Counted from the first letter of the stretch, positions 1-12,924 are shown. The stretch is 64,000 nt of DNA from Parapristionchus giblindavisi (GCA_943737045.1 CALSFV010000120.1:62001-126000), one strand, 5' to 3'. The notes: generated from the letters alone by a model not told the origin. A program made the numbers and translations.

Positions 1-2468
1 GATTATTGATTGAATATGGTAGAAGGTGAGAGATAGTGAATGATTACGGTAGATGATTATTGATTGAATATGGTAGAAGGTGAGAGATAGTGAATGATTA
101 CGGTAGATGATTATTGATTGAATATGGTAGAAGGTGAGAGATAGTGAATGATTACGGTAGATGATTATTGATTGAATATGGTAGAAGGTGAGAGATAGTG
201 AATGATTACGGTAGATGATTATTGATTGAATATGGTAGAAGGTGAGAGATAGTGAATGATTACGGTAGATGATTATTGATTGAATATGGTAGAAGGTGAG
301 AGATAGTGAATGATTACGGTAGATGATTATTGATTGAATATGGTAGAAGGTGAGAGATAGTGAATGATTACGGTAGATGATTATTGATTGAATATGGTAG
401 AAGGTGAGAGATAGTGAATGATTACGGTAGATGATTATTGATTGAATATGGTAGAAGGTGAGAGATAGTGAATGATTACGGTAGATGATTATTGATTGAA
501 TATGGTAGAAGGTGAGAGATAGTGAATGATTACGGTAGATGATTATTGATTGAATATGGTAGAAGGTGAGAGATAGTGAATGATTACGGTAGATGATTAT
601 TGATTGAATATGGTAGAAGGTGAGAGATAGTGAATGATTACGGTAGATGATTATTGATTGAATATGGTAGAAGGTGAGAGATAGTGAATGATTACGGTAG
701 ATGATTATTGATTGAATATGGTAGAAGGTGAGAGATAGTGAATGATTACGGTAGATGATTATTGATTGAATATGGTAGAAGGTGAGAGATAGTGAATGAT
801 TACGGTAGATGATTATTGATTGAATATGGTAGAAGGTGAGAGATAGTGAATGATTACGGTAGATGATTATTGATTGAATATGGTAGAAGGTGAGAGATAG
901 TGAATGATTACGGTAGATGATTATTGATTGAATATGGTAGAAGGTGAGAGATAGTGAATGATTACGGTAGATGATTATTGATTGAATATGGTAGAAGGTG
1001 AGAGATAGTGAATGATTACGGTAGATGATTATTGATTGAATATGGTAGAAGGTGAGAGATAGTGAATGATTACGGTAGATGATTATTGATTGAATATGGT
1101 AGAAGGTGAGAGATAGTGAATGATTACGGTAGATGATTATTGATTGAATATGGTAGAAGGTGAGAGATAGTGAATGATTACGGTAGATGATTATTGATTG
1201 AATATGGTAGAAGGTGAGAGATAGTGAATGATTACGGTAGATGATTATTGATTGAATATGGTAGAAGGTGAGAGATAGTGAATGATTACGGTAGATGATT
1301 ATTGATTGAATATGGTAGAAGGTGAGAGATAGTGAATGATTACGGTAGATGATTATTGATTGAATATGGTAGAAGGTGAGAGATAGTGAATGATTACGGT
1401 AGATGATTATTGATTGAATATGGTAGAAGGTGAGAGATAGTGAATGATTACGGTAGATGATTATTGATTGAATATGGTAGAAGGTGAGAGATAGTGAATG
1501 ATTACGGTAGATGATTATTGATTGAATATGGTAGAAGGTGAGAGATAGTGAATGATTACGGTAGATGATTATTGATTGAATATGAGAGATAGTGAATGAA
1601 CGGTAGATGAGAGATAGTGAGAGATAGTGATTACGGTAGATGATTATTGATTGAATATGGTAGAAGGTGAGAGATAGTGAATGATTACGGTAGATGATTA
1701 TTGATTGAATATGGTAGAAGGTGAGAGATAGTGAATTATTACGGTAGATGATTATTGATTGAATATGGTAGAAGGTGAGAGATAGTGAATTATTACGGTA
1801 GATGATTATTGATTGAATATGGTAGAAGGTGAGAGATAGTGAATTATTACGGTAGATGATTATTGATTGAATATGGTAGAAGGTGAGAGATAGTGAATTA
1901 TTACGGTAGATGATTATTGATTGAATATGGTAGAAGGTGAGAGATAGTGAATTATTACGGTAGATGATTATTGATTGAATATGGTAGAAGGTGAGAGATA
2001 GTGAATTATTACGGTAGATGATTATTGATTGAATATGGTAGAAGGTGAGAGATAGTGAATTATTACGGTAGATGATTATTGATTGAATATGGTAGAAGGT
2101 GAGAGATAGTGAATTATTACGGTAGATGATTATTGATTGAATATGGTAGAAGGTGAGAGATAGTGAATTATTACGGTAGATGATTATTGATTGAATATGG
2201 TAGAAGGTGAGAGATAGTGAATTATTACGGTAGATGATTATTGATTGAATATGGTAGAAGGTGAGAGATAGTGAATTATTACGGTAGATGATTATTGATT
2301 GAATATGGTAGAAGGTGAGAGATAGTGAATTATTACGGTAGATGATTATTGATTGAATATGGTAGAAGGTGAGAGATAGTGAATTATTACGGTAGATGAT
2401 TATTGATTGAATATGGTAGAAGGTGAGAGATAGTGAATTATTACGGTAGATGATTATTGATTGATTGA
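1..2468. repeat. 54-bp satellite array, about 45 copies
   Basis: A tandem array with a 54-bp period, each unit starting GATTATTGATTGAATATGG, fills the left edge and continues off the window. Copies from 1 to about 1570 look identical. A scrambled stretch of partial units lies at about 1580-1650. From about 1735 to the end the units carry a fixed change (GAATTATTACGG instead of GAATGATTACGG). The two variants are segregated, not interspersed. The unit contains the TACGGTAGAT motif and the ATTGATTGA filler seen in introns throughout the window, plus a donor-like GTGAGA. It precedes the first recognisable VWA8 exon, so it is probably intronic; no exon before the array is visible. Confidence 0.97.
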
Positions 2469-2609
2469 ATTGAGGCAAGCAAGGGGAAGAACGAGATAGA
2501 ATCGAATACACGAGAGAGACTGTCAATCAATCACTCCTCAACACACCTACAGTAGGAAAGGTACAGTATACGGTGTTGGTTACAATTGATCTTTGATCTT
2601 TATAGATAG

Positions 2610-4233
2610 ATCCAAATAATACTCCTCATCATGGAGGAGGAACATGGATGGGTGGAACAGGTGGATACAATACAGCAGGATTAGGTGGAGGTGGAGGTCC
2701 ATTTAGATTAGATTCTGGTCATGATGTACATCAAATGCCTCAATGGGCTAAACAAGAAGTATTCTCATTATAATACAATATATCATTACATTCTTTCATT
2801 TCAGATCCCTGATCATATCAAACTAAAAGCAAGAGAATTGGCGAAAGAGGAATACGCTAAACGATTGAAGGTAGACCATCTTTGATCTTTGATCTTTGAT
2901 CTTTCAATTGATTTCAGGAGATTCGAATGTCTGAACACGATGCAGAATCATACAATGGATTATGGAAAAGAGTTGAACCAAATGTGAAACATGTTAGAGA
3001 GATTATTGATGGATTAGAAGCTAAGAAGAAGGAAAGAGTATGGGTAAGTTATTGTAGATCAATGATTACGGTATATGATATCGATTAGTATTCTAGGTTC
3101 GTCATCAAACTACTGGTGATCTGGATGATTCTAAACTCATTGAAGGAATCGCTGGAGAGAATAATATCTATCGGTATGATCTTTGATCTACAATAATCGA
3201 TTGATCTTTGATCTACAATAATCGATTGATCTTTGATCTACAATAATCGATTGATTTTATTGTAGTCGTCGTATTGACAAGGATCCAGATCCAGGAACTC
3301 CTCAGACAAAACCAAAGAGATTAAGAGTATCTATGGATCTATCTGGTAGTATGTATCGATTCAATGGATATGATAAGAGATTACAAAGGTATACGGTAGA
3401 TGAGACAAACCAAAGATCAAAGATCAACTCTTATAGATCACTAGAGACAGCTCTTCTCGTTATGACTGCATTGGATGGAAAGGAAGACAAAGTGAAGGTA
3501 TACGGTAGTCGAACGATAATCGATCGATTGATTAATATACTTACAGTATGAATTGACTGGTCATTCTGGAGATGGACCATGTCATCCATTTGTAGTTAAT
3601 GATAATTATCCAACTAATGAGAAACAGAGATTAGATATATTGAGAGAGATGTTGGCACATACTCAGGTATATCACACAATCATTATCAATTATTCAATCA
3701 AAGATCAAAGATCATTATATTAATTTTAGTTTTGTTCATCGGGTGATTATACATTAGAAGCATTACATGAAGCACGACAGACACTATCTACAGTAAGTTC
3801 ATCTATACTTCATAGTGATCTACATTATCGATTGATTTATTATAGGATGAAGAAAGTGATGACAGAATAGTACTACTCATATCAGATGCAAATCTAGATC
3901 GGTAAGAGATTCAATCGATATAGAATTTATTGATTGATTGAATCTATTCCAGATATGGTATAGCTCCTAAACATTTAACACGTTTAATGGAGAAAGATGA
4001 TGGAGTGAAAGCATTCATTATTCTCATTGGTTCACTTGGAGAACAAGCAAATGAGTACGTTATCAATCAATAAGTACCGTAATCCACCGTATCAATAAGC
4101 ACAGTGATCTACAGTATCCTAATTGTATTTCAGACTTCAAAAGGCACTTCCACCGGGTAGATCATTCGTCGTGACAGATACTGATCAATTACCAAAGATT
4201 ATACAAGAGATATTTGATGCGAATATATTATAG
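2610..4233 (+). CDS. VWA8: VWA8-like protein, C-terminal part (about 11 exons)
   Basis: This is the C-terminal portion of von Willebrand factor A domain-containing protein 8, a large mitochondrial AAA+ ATPase; the ATPase part lies off the window. Exons read from about 2610 (Gly-rich GGGGPFRLDSGH block), through the linker MSEHDAESYNGLWKRVEPN and KPKRLRVSM, into a VWA domain. The MIDAS signature DLSGSMYRF is at 3333-3360 and other conserved blocks are ELTGHSGDG, SGDYTLEALHEA, ISDANLDRYGI and GSLGEQANELQKALPPGRS. The protein ends at TAG 4231-4233, at the same place as the human protein. An AATAAA lies at about 4329. Introns are 45-60 bp and contain TACGGTA and GATCTTTGATC motifs. The upstream exon is not visible; 2470-2600 has no convincing coding match. 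Family assignment is confident from the block-by-block match. Confidence 0.93.
3179..3253. repeat. 25-bp intronic tandem repeat, 3 copies
   Basis: Three head-to-tail copies of a 25-bp unit beginning GATCTTTGATCTACAATAAT lie inside one VWA8 intron. They lengthen an otherwise ordinary short intron and combine the GATCTTT heptamer with the ATTGATT filler. Confidence 0.9.
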
Positions 4234-4472
4234 ATAGAAGTTGTTAATTGTTATGTCTATTGAAGATACATACAAGATTGTATCATTCATTCATTATAAT
4301 ATCTATAGTTGTATACAATATGAAGACTAATAAATGAATTTGATTGAATGAAGAATGAGATAAGTGAAGACAAATAAATGATAGATTAGATTATTCCCGT
4401 TAATGAAATATATTAAGAGATCTAGAATACATATATACAATTGAGATCATAAGTAACTTATTATTATTATTA

Positions 4473-5422
4473 TTATTTAGGTTTAAATTCAGTTATAACA
4501 TGAGGAACTCCTTTAGCTAATACAGTTAACTTCTTTGGTGTTGCACGAGATATTAATTGATCTTTGATCGGAATTGGTTTACGTCTGTAATAAGATTAAT
4601 AATGAATCAATAATATCTCTCTATCTAATCTATCTATCTAATAGATATCACACCCCATTATAAGATGATTAAGAGATAGACTAACTTATTGACACTGGAA
4701 GTAGATGGAGTGATTGCATTCTTTGATAATGAACCAGATGAAGTTGATTCAGGTGAATGACGAGAATTTGATGGAGATCCACCACTTACTTGAGCTTTAC
4801 GACGAGTTTGACTATAAAGATATTCAGTCATTATCATGATTAAAGATATGAAATTCAGACAAGAGATAAAGTTTAAAGGAGAACTCATGAAGTACTAACC
4901 ACATAATGTACATACTAGATATATTCTATTTTATTCTGCTTGCAATATATTATTTCTTTCATACCCCGGTATTTTCTGATGATGTTGTAATACAAGATTG
5001 TGGACTGCTGAATGCATTTGTTGAACTTCTTGATTTAATCGAGGCTTACGAGTTGATGTTCCCTTCCTGAAAAATAGAAATCAAAGATGAAAAACTTGAG
5101 CAAAGATCAAAGATCAGCCCTGAGACCATATACATAGATCAAAGATCAAAGATCAGCTGTGAGAACATATAGATCAAAGATGACATACCGTGTATCACAC
5201 ATTTCACATTTAAAGGCTTCAAAACGATTTCGATAGGTGCAAACAGTACATTCCCATGTTGAATTTCCCTTGAAATAAGAACATAAAACATTATCAGAAT
5301 AAATTTGATAGAATCATACAGTATAAAATGATGTACTTATCTTAATGAATAGATATACTAACCTCTCCTCCATCGTCTTCAGCTGATTTCTCTTTTTGAC
5401 GTGGCCGTTTCTTACTTGACAT
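4473..5422 (-). CDS. RYBP/YAF2-like Polycomb adaptor
   Basis: Homologue of RING1- and YY1-binding protein / YAF2, a subunit of non-canonical Polycomb repressive complex 1. The ATG at 5422 starts MSSKKRPRQKEKSAEDDGG, followed by a RanBP2-type zinc finger in exon 2 (STWECTVCTYRNRFEAFKC and CDTR, four cysteines). A basic Thr/Arg-rich segment and a Ser/Pro-rich low-complexity exon follow. The C-terminal exon matches the RYBP tail that binds RING1 and CBX (SRATPKKLTVL, VPHVITEFKPK). The stop is at 4473-4475. Five short exons. The order N-terminal zinc finger, basic linker and C-terminal beta-hairpin is the same as in animal RYBP. It is downstream of the ZIC gene on the same strand, 571 bp apart. 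Nuclear chromatin function is inferred from the family. Confidence 0.88.
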
Positions 5423-5992
5423 CTATTCACTTCTAACCTTCCTCTCTTCAAAATGTGATGTACTGGCTTGCAACCGCGACGCGAGTCTTCTTACAATGCG
5501 TTGCGTGTCTGACTCGAGTGGGTCAGCCTTTCATCTACATCTATATTGCAGTACATCTATTACAGTATGGTAGTGTCTTCATAGATAGTCAAATTGTTTA
5601 TTATTAGTTAGTGTATCAGAGTGAATGAATGATATATTATGAAGTTCATATGAGCAATGAATGAAATGATCACAATACATAGATATATACAATATAATCG
5701 ATTAATCCATTTGTATTCTGTATATCCCTGGTATAAAGAAAGAGATGTAATACCCGATATGAATAAAAGAGATAAATGATAAGAAAGAATTGAATATGAA
5801 TGAAGATAACAAAATGAATGATAACCGGATGAGATTATATAAAAAGAATTGATATAATAGATATAGAAGACTCAATTCTATATTTGAATTAGTTATTATT
5901 GATTTTACTCGGAAGAAGTCCACTGAAGAAAATAAGAAAATATAAATGAAATGAATCTATGAAAAATATCCTAATTGAATATGTAATAGAAT
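5423..5992. other. Intergenic spacer between ZIC stop and RYBP start
   Basis: 570 bp of AT-rich DNA between two same-strand genes. On the minus strand an acceptor-like GGTTAG lies 11 bp before the RYBP ATG. Nothing coding is convincing; the long minus-strand open frame at 5702-5923 is low-complexity AT-rich sequence. Confidence 0.6.
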
Positions 5993-8900
5993 CTAGAATG
6001 GATATTCTATTTGTGGATGAAATTGTAGTTTGTGTTGAGATGATAATTGATTGAATTCATTATTCGATCCAATCATATTATATGGATTATGAAGAAGTCC
6101 ATGAGATGACATCATATCCACTCGAGGCAACTCAAATTATTATCATTATTCATTTCTGTTAATACAATCTTCTATTTATTTATTTCAAAACATCATAAAT
6201 ATTTGTAATCAGATGATTATTTCATTTGTAAAAATCTTTCATAAGTTTTGCAGATGAATATAAAACTGTAAAATTTCCGAAAAATATTTCAGAAAATTTC
6301 ATAATTGCCATATTCAGAAAACAATTCTCATATTTCCAGATGCATATACAAGTAATAGAAGTAATAGATAAGTAATAGATACCTCATTTTCATTTTTAAC
6401 AGAAGGTGGACTATGATGGAATAAAGGATAATCAGGAGGTGATCCATGACCAGAATCAGAATCATTCAATTCATGTGGAGTCATCTTTCCATTCATTGAT
6501 TTCTCATGAGCCTACAATTATGCCAATCAATATATGATCTCCTTCTCCTTCTTATCATCATTGACCATCTGTGATACCTTTAAATGCTTCCTGAGTGATG
6601 AGGGATGAGTATAAGTCTTATTACATCCGTTAATCTATAAATGAATCAATCGATAAGATCTTTCATTCCAATCAATCTTCCGTATACCTTGCATGAATAT
6701 GGTTTATCTGTAGTATGTACATGCATATGTTTCTTTCTATCTGAACTATTCGCGAACATCTTCTCACATTGACTACATTTGAATGGTTTTTCTCCTGAAG
6801 AAGAATATTGATTAGATATTCATTACTGTATCTTCTCTATCGATCGATTCTATGTAATAGTGTATGAATGTAAAGGAAGACAATGAACTATTGAATGGAG
6901 CTTGATGAATGAATGAAAGATACCGATTGAATGTGATAATGGAGATGAAGATATTGTACCCTATGGATAGAGGCGGTGGTCTATGATGGAGACAAATCAG
7001 AACAGAAGGAGAGGGAGGGAGAAGAAGAAGGAGAGGGAGAGGGAGAAGAAGAAGGAGAGAGAGATTGAGAGGGAGAGGGAGAGGGAGAGGGAGAAGAAGA
7101 AGGAGAGAGAGATTGAGAGGGAGAAGAAGAAGGAGAGAGAGATTGAGAGGGAGAGGGAGAGGGAGAGGGAGAGGGAGAAGGAGAGGGAGAGGGAGAAGGA
7201 GAGGGAGAAGGAGAGATTTGAATTGATTGAATCATGGCAGATGGAATAGACACTTCACACATTTGAAATGATGAAGTAGAATGAGAAGAGAATGAAAAGA
7301 ATGAATAGAAGATGTATGGATTGAATCAATTATAAAGATTATAATAAAGGTTCAATTAAGATAAGAAGAACAATGACTACATTTACTTTCTTCTATATTT
7401 ATTTATTTGTTTATTCCATTAAAAAAATAAATGTAACTGATTAAGAAATATAATATTGATAAATAGACTAAGATGAATTCCCTCTATTAATCTATGATCA
7501 TTCTCATCACTCACTTCATACACAAGAGAATAAACTATTCTTCATAGACAAAGGACTTCTTCATACAACCAAGACTATGTTGTACCACATTCTTACGTAA
7601 TCTTTACCCATCTCTCTCTCTCCCTCCGTCCCTCTCCCTCTCCCTCTGTATCCTCATTAGGTAGCTTCTCCCTCTTAAGTAATCATAACCTAAAGGTAGC
7701 CGACTCATCTCTTGAGAATCTAGATCATCATAAGAGATAACATTAATAAACAACTGAATAAACACAATGACTATATCTACAGGTGTATATTCTAGATATG
7801 CATCTTGTATTAGGTTTTGAAGTAATCATCCATCATATCTAATATCCATTATACTATATAACGTCTATCTTCAAATAATACTTCTAATCTACCGTAATCA
7901 CCCCATAGATTACTTACAGTAACCTCATACAGTATCATCATACAGTATCCTTACAGTAACCTCTTACAGTATCATCATACAGTATGCTTACAGTAACCTC
8001 ATACAGTAACCTAATACAGTATCCTTACAGTAACGTCTTACAGTATCATCATACAGTAACGTCTTACAGTATCATCATACAGTATACTTACAGTAACCTC
8101 TTACAGTATCATCATACAGTATGCTTACAGTAACCTCATACAGTAACCTAATACAGTATCCTTACAGTAACGTCTTACAGTATCATCATAGAGTATCCTT
8201 ACAGTAACCTCATACAGTAACCTCTTACGATTAACTGTCAATTGACATGGTTTAATCCGTTATATAGCAGATGCTTCCAATGGATTAGTAGACACAAATG
8301 TGTGAAGATCATTCCACCATCCACATCCATTCTCTCCCTCTCCCTCTCCTTCTACCTCTCTCTCCCTCTCCCTCTCCTTCTACCTCTCTCTCCCTCTCCC
8401 TCTCCTTCTACCTCTCTCTCCCTCTCCCTCTCCTTCTACCTCTCTCTCCCTCTCCCTCTCCTTCTACCTCTCTCTCCCTCTCTCTCTCCTTCTACCTCTC
8501 TCTCCCTCTCCCTCTCCTTCTACCTCTCTCTCCCTCTCCCTCTCCTTCTACCTCTCTCTCCCTCTCCCTCTCCTTCTACCTCTCTCTCCCTCTTCCTCTC
8601 CTTCTACCTCTCTCTCCCTCTCCCTCTTCCTCTCTCCCTCTCCCTTTACATTCTATAAATCTTCTCCATTGATACAATTCCAATAAGTGATCTATTCAAT
8701 TGAATCCTAACTGTAAATCTCTCAACCACATAAAGAGAAGGGAGCTGCTTAGCATAAGAAGAGAATAGGACCTGAGGGTTATATCTCTACCTCTTCAATC
8801 TCTCCCTCTCCCTCTCCCTCTCTCTCTCCCTCTCTCTCTACATCTAAATAGTCTTCCATAGGTATAGTAAGTGTGACAAAGAGAGGTACGAGACTCCTTA

Positions 8901-10100
8901 GTAGTACTGAGGGAGAAGGAACAGGTTTTTCATAGAATAAAGGGAAGCCGATGAATGAATTTACATTGACAGATAGAAGAGAAAGAATACGGTAATGATT
9001 AGAAGAGAAAAGAAGAGATGAGGAGAGGAAAGGATTCAGAGGGGGGGGGTAGAGATTGAAGGGAACAATATAAATATTATTATGTAATTCATAATGTAAT
9101 TAGATCAAAACTACTCCATAAAATAATCAGACAAAATTGAATTGTAATCGAATAAAATAAAAGAATGAATAATAATGTGATATGTACCTGTATGAATCCG
9201 TTGATGAATCTTTAGATTCTCTGATCGTGAAAACTTCTTCCCACAATCCTGATATGATATTCATAAATATGATTATACATGAATAAATAGAACAATATGA
9301 TAATGAATAATATTCTAACTTTGCATTGAAATGGTTGTTCTTTTGTATGAACACGAAGATGATTCACTAGTTTGTATCGAGCCTATAATTAATAATTTAA
9401 GATTTATTTAAAAAAAATATTTTAAAAAAATGGGACCTTAAACGGTTTTCCTTGTCGATCACAATTGAACCATTGACATTGATGAATATTCTCATTTTGT
9501 GAGAGATGAATCTGAATATCATTCATTATTAAATCATACAAATCAATAAATCTATTTTTATTCGAAAGTAATTTAAAACGTTTAAAGTATAAACTGATGA
9601 CAAATAAATAAATAAAATAATAATAATAATAATAGTATAAACCTGTGCAAGATGAGCTGATATTTCATGATGAGAATGAAATATTAATCCACATACTTTA
9701 CCATTATCTCGTATCCAATTACATTGACGAATCTCTGGCTTAATCAGTATTATTGTAGCTCAATCAATCAATATATATCTACCTTATCAATTGATTCTCC
9801 TATCCATGGTTGAGATGGAGGATACGGTAGAATGGGATTATAGCTTACTGTAGGGATCGGAGGGAATCTTGATCCTGAACGGAATAAAAAGGTAATCGAT
9901 AATAGATTGGATACTGTAGTGTTACCATGAGGAATATCATAGACCATTCCATGTTGATATGAATAATAATCATGAGGAAATGAAATAGAAGAAGGAGGAA
10001 TAGAAGGATATGAAGATGAAGATGATGATGGTGGTAATGAAGGAAATGATGATGATAGAGTCATATATTGATCAGATGATGAATCAATAAATGAAGTCAT
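5993..10100 (-). CDS. ZIC-family C2H2 zinc-finger transcription factor (REF-2/odd-paired type)
   Basis: The five fingers identify ZIC rather than GLI. Finger 1 is [19 protein letters not shown] (exon about 9640-9735). Finger 2 has the ZIC-specific [18 protein letters not shown]. Finger 3 is [20 protein letters not shown]. Finger 4 is [20 protein letters not shown] followed by KHMHVHT. Finger 5 is [16 protein letters not shown]. The N-terminus (ATG at 10100, [11 protein letters not shown]) is Ser/Pro/Tyr-rich. The C-terminal exon runs from 6130 to TAG at 5993-5995 ([16 protein letters not shown] onward). A 2.4-kb intron full of purine/pyrimidine repeats splits the HTG|EKP linker between fingers 3 and 4; the other introns are short. 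ZIC proteins are nuclear DNA-binding regulators of early patterning and neurogenesis. The last exon uses a GAG acceptor. The start is the first ATG giving a ZIC-like N-terminus; the frame stays open further upstream through purine repeats, so the 5' end is less sure. Confidence 0.92.
6998..7216. repeat. Purine tract (GAGAGG/AAGAAG)n in ZIC intron
   Basis: About 220 bp of almost pure purine on the plus strand, built from GAGAGG, GAGAAG and AAGAAGG units. It lies in the large ZIC intron. The open frames on both strands here are by-products of the repeat. Confidence 0.95.
7905..8228. repeat. Degenerate TACAGTA tandem cluster
   Basis: About 320 bp built from variants of CTTACAGTAACCTC and ATACAGTATCATC. 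Over twenty TACAGTA-type heptamers occur in head-to-tail order at spacings of about 13-14 bp. It lies in the large ZIC intron. The same heptamer is scattered in short introns all over the window. Confidence 0.9.
8328..8646. repeat. 28-bp pyrimidine minisatellite, about 11 copies
   Basis: Tandem units of 28 bp (CTCTCTCTCCCTCTCCCTCT then CCTTCTAC) with few changes. Because three units equal 84 bp, every plus-strand frame reads as a 28-residue Ser/Leu/Pro repeat; I do not regard these frames as genes. It lies in the large ZIC intron. A shorter related tract is at about 8797-8843. Confidence 0.93.
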
Positions 10101-12379
10101 CTCAGTAGGTGGTATTATAGAGAATATAAGAAACGATGAATGAATATAGTGAATGACTCCGCCCACTTCTGTGATTGGTTGAGAAGATGAAGGGGGAGGA
10201 GACAGAAGGAGATGAAGAAGTTGAAAAAATAGAAGAAATGGGAGGGTGGAGGTAAAGGTAGATGGATAGAGGGAGAAGGGGGAGAGAGAGGAAGAGAGAG
10301 AGGGAGAGGGGAGGGAGAGAGAGGGAGGAGGAGAGGGAGAGGTAGAGGGAGGAGGATTGAGAGTGAGGGAGAGAGATATGAAGATGTGTATAGAGGGACA
10401 CCTACAGAGATGATCGTAGAAAGAGGAAAAGAATAGAATAGAATATATAAAGTAAAAGAAGGAAAGCAACTGAAGAAAATGTAGATTCTTCTTATATTCT
10501 CTATTATATCTTACTTTCATCTTTGGCATATTAACTTTAACTGTTTTTTTTCAATTTTTATTCAATATTTACAAATAGAATATATGAAACTTATTCGATT
10601 CATTCCAATCTTCTAATCTATTCTTTAAATCATTTATTCATCTACAGTATCCTCTTATAATATCAATAAGTTCATTCCTCTTACGTAATTATAATCATTG
10701 ATTCATCTCTCAATTGTGTTGCTATATGAAGGTAACGATTAGAATCGAGTTACCACTTATATTATCTCCCCTCCCTCTCCTTCTCTCTCCCTCTCTCTCC
10801 CTCTCTCCCTCTCCCTCTCCTTCTCTCTCCTCCCTCTCCTTCCAATATCTGTCCCTCTGCCACCTGTTTATCCAGCTTGTACATGTACAATTGTCACCTC
10901 AGTTAGTTCTAAATCTCTTCAATAATCTACTCATTATAGTATAAATGTCTACGAATGACTCAATTTATTCAATTGAAAGAAAGCTCTATGAATAAATCAA
11001 AATTTCAATGAATAACTCACAATTATTATATCATTCCATAGTTTCCACACTACTTTTATACTACTTTACACTACTTTAATCATTAAATTAATATGTGATA
11101 GGTTAGATTTCTGAAATGAAACTTCTTCGTTCTTCATTCATAATATCGTATAGTGAGTATATCTGATAATCTCTATTCATTTGAGATCATTAATCATTTG
11201 ATTCATAGATAGACTGTATTCACCTTCATATGACCTCATCAACCTATTCATATATAGACTCAACTAATGAATATAAATCATCTCATCACTTCTTAGATCT
11301 CATTACTCAATTCAATATTTTATAGGGGTCAGAGGACTTATTATTCACATTTATATTTAATTATTGATAGTAATGAAAATATTACTTCCATGTGCTCAAG
11401 ACCCTCATACCGAATAGAATAACAAAATTCCAATTGAATATATCATTTAAATATTTAACATTATAAGATGATAAGTATGAATGATTCTTCTATCCATTCA
11501 GTTTGAGAATAACTATGAGAATGAGTATATGAGGATGCGTTCATGTCTCTTCTTATTCTTCGTTCACTTGAATGAAGTATCCAATAATGGTTATTGTATG
11601 AGGATTAATCCCCTTCTCATATCATCCACTTTTTGCCTGACAGAATGGATTTAGATAGAGGAGGGAGAGGGAGAGGGAGAGGGAGAGGGAGAGGGAGAGA
11701 ATCTGAAGGAGAGGGAGAGGGAGAGAAGCAGACACACGAATTGACATAGAGCATGGGTATGGAGAGGTAGAGGGAGGGGTTACGGTAGTCATTCCTCTCT
11801 CCTCCTTCCTTTCCTTCTATCCCTCTCTATTAGAATAGGCAATAACAATGAAAGTAGGCAACATTGAAAAGGGAGAAAGAATTGAATAGAATGGAATAGA
11901 TATTGAATGATGTAACAATGAAGATTCTTTCTATTACATCATCATATCAAATTACTTCATATACAATCAATGATTCACACCTTAGAATCTGTTCATAGAT
12001 GGTAGGGGGGATAATCTACTCATCTTGGATATCTCCCTCACTCCCTCTCCCTCTCCTTGACACCTTCTCCCTCTCACTCCCTCTCCCTCCCTCTCCCTCA
12101 CTCCCTCCCTCTCCCTCCCTCTCCCTCTCCCTCTCCCTCTCCCTCTCCCATACCCCTCTCTCCCTCTCTCTCCCCCTCTCCTTCATGACATCCACTATAA
12201 GCTTCATCTCTATATTCCTCATAGCTATAGATGATCTAATGTATTCATTCTCTATGGTGAACTCTCTCAATAAGGATAATCATAATGTGATCAATGGAAG
12301 GGATTAAATCGTTCCAGTCGTCATCTCCATTCCAATCTCCCCCTTAGGGAATACAACAACTGTCACTATAGTTCACTCT

Positions 12380-12855
12380 TATCTCACTTATGTGGTAGTC
12401 TCTCAAAGGACAGCTGTCTGAAAGCCCACCTCTTCGACTCTACAGTCCTTACCGCGCTATGCTACGGAGCCGAAACCTGGGCCGAGAACAAGACAATTTC
12501 ACTCTCGATCACGTGCACTCAACGAGCCTTGGAACGATCGCTTCTCGGTATCTCCAGACACGACCAGCGAGAACAACAGCTTCGAAGTAACGACCTACGC
12601 AAGAGATCCGGCATTCGAGACGCCGTCACCCACATAGCGAGCGCAAAAATCCGATGGGATGGACATGTCGCCCGCAGGAGAGATAATAGATGGGCTAATA
12701 GTATCACATTCTGGTACCAACGTGAAATAAAACGCACCCTCGGACGACCAGTTACCAGATGGCGAGATTCCCTAAAGCTACTAAACCCCCCTGGCGGTCA
12801 CTGGTGCCAAATTGCCCAAGACCGTAACCTATGGAAGTCATACGTTCGATGCTAA
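12380..12855 (+). mobile_element. Non-LTR retrotransposon fragment, reverse transcriptase C-terminus
   Basis: Reading frame remnants show the C-terminal end of an endonuclease/reverse-transcriptase LINE protein: VLTALCYGAETWAENK, QRALERSLLGISRHDQRE, KIRWDGHVARR, GRPVTRWRDSL and WCQIAQDRNLWKSYV. This YGSETW / ERSMLGIS / W.GHVAR / GRP.TRW / AQDR..W order is typical of nematode and arthropod LINE ends. It stops at about 12853-12855 (TAA). The local GC content is clearly higher than in its surroundings. No 5' part is present, so it is a dead 5'-truncated copy. Confidence 0.88.
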
Positions 12856-12924
12856 CACTATCAATAGATGAACATCGAACATCCAAATATCCAAGTAAGT
12901 ATGTGGTAGTCATCTTAAGAGAAA

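Noticed and set aside
1..1570. One minus-strand frame stays open through the 54-bp satellite
   Set aside because: 54 is a multiple of 3, so a single stop-free unit gives an endless frame. It has no ATG and no protein-like composition.
7905..8228. CRISPR-like array
   Set aside because: The repeats are short degenerate heptamers without spacers of constant length, and the genome is eukaryotic.
6981..8672. Long Ser/Pro/Leu and Glu/Arg-rich open frames
   Set aside because: They are translations of purine/pyrimidine microsatellites in a ZIC intron, open on both strands.
10102..10529. ZIC start extended upstream to about 10529
   Set aside because: The frame is open but low complexity through a (CTCTCC)n tract. 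The ATG at 10100 gives the family-like N-terminus. A longer protein cannot be excluded.
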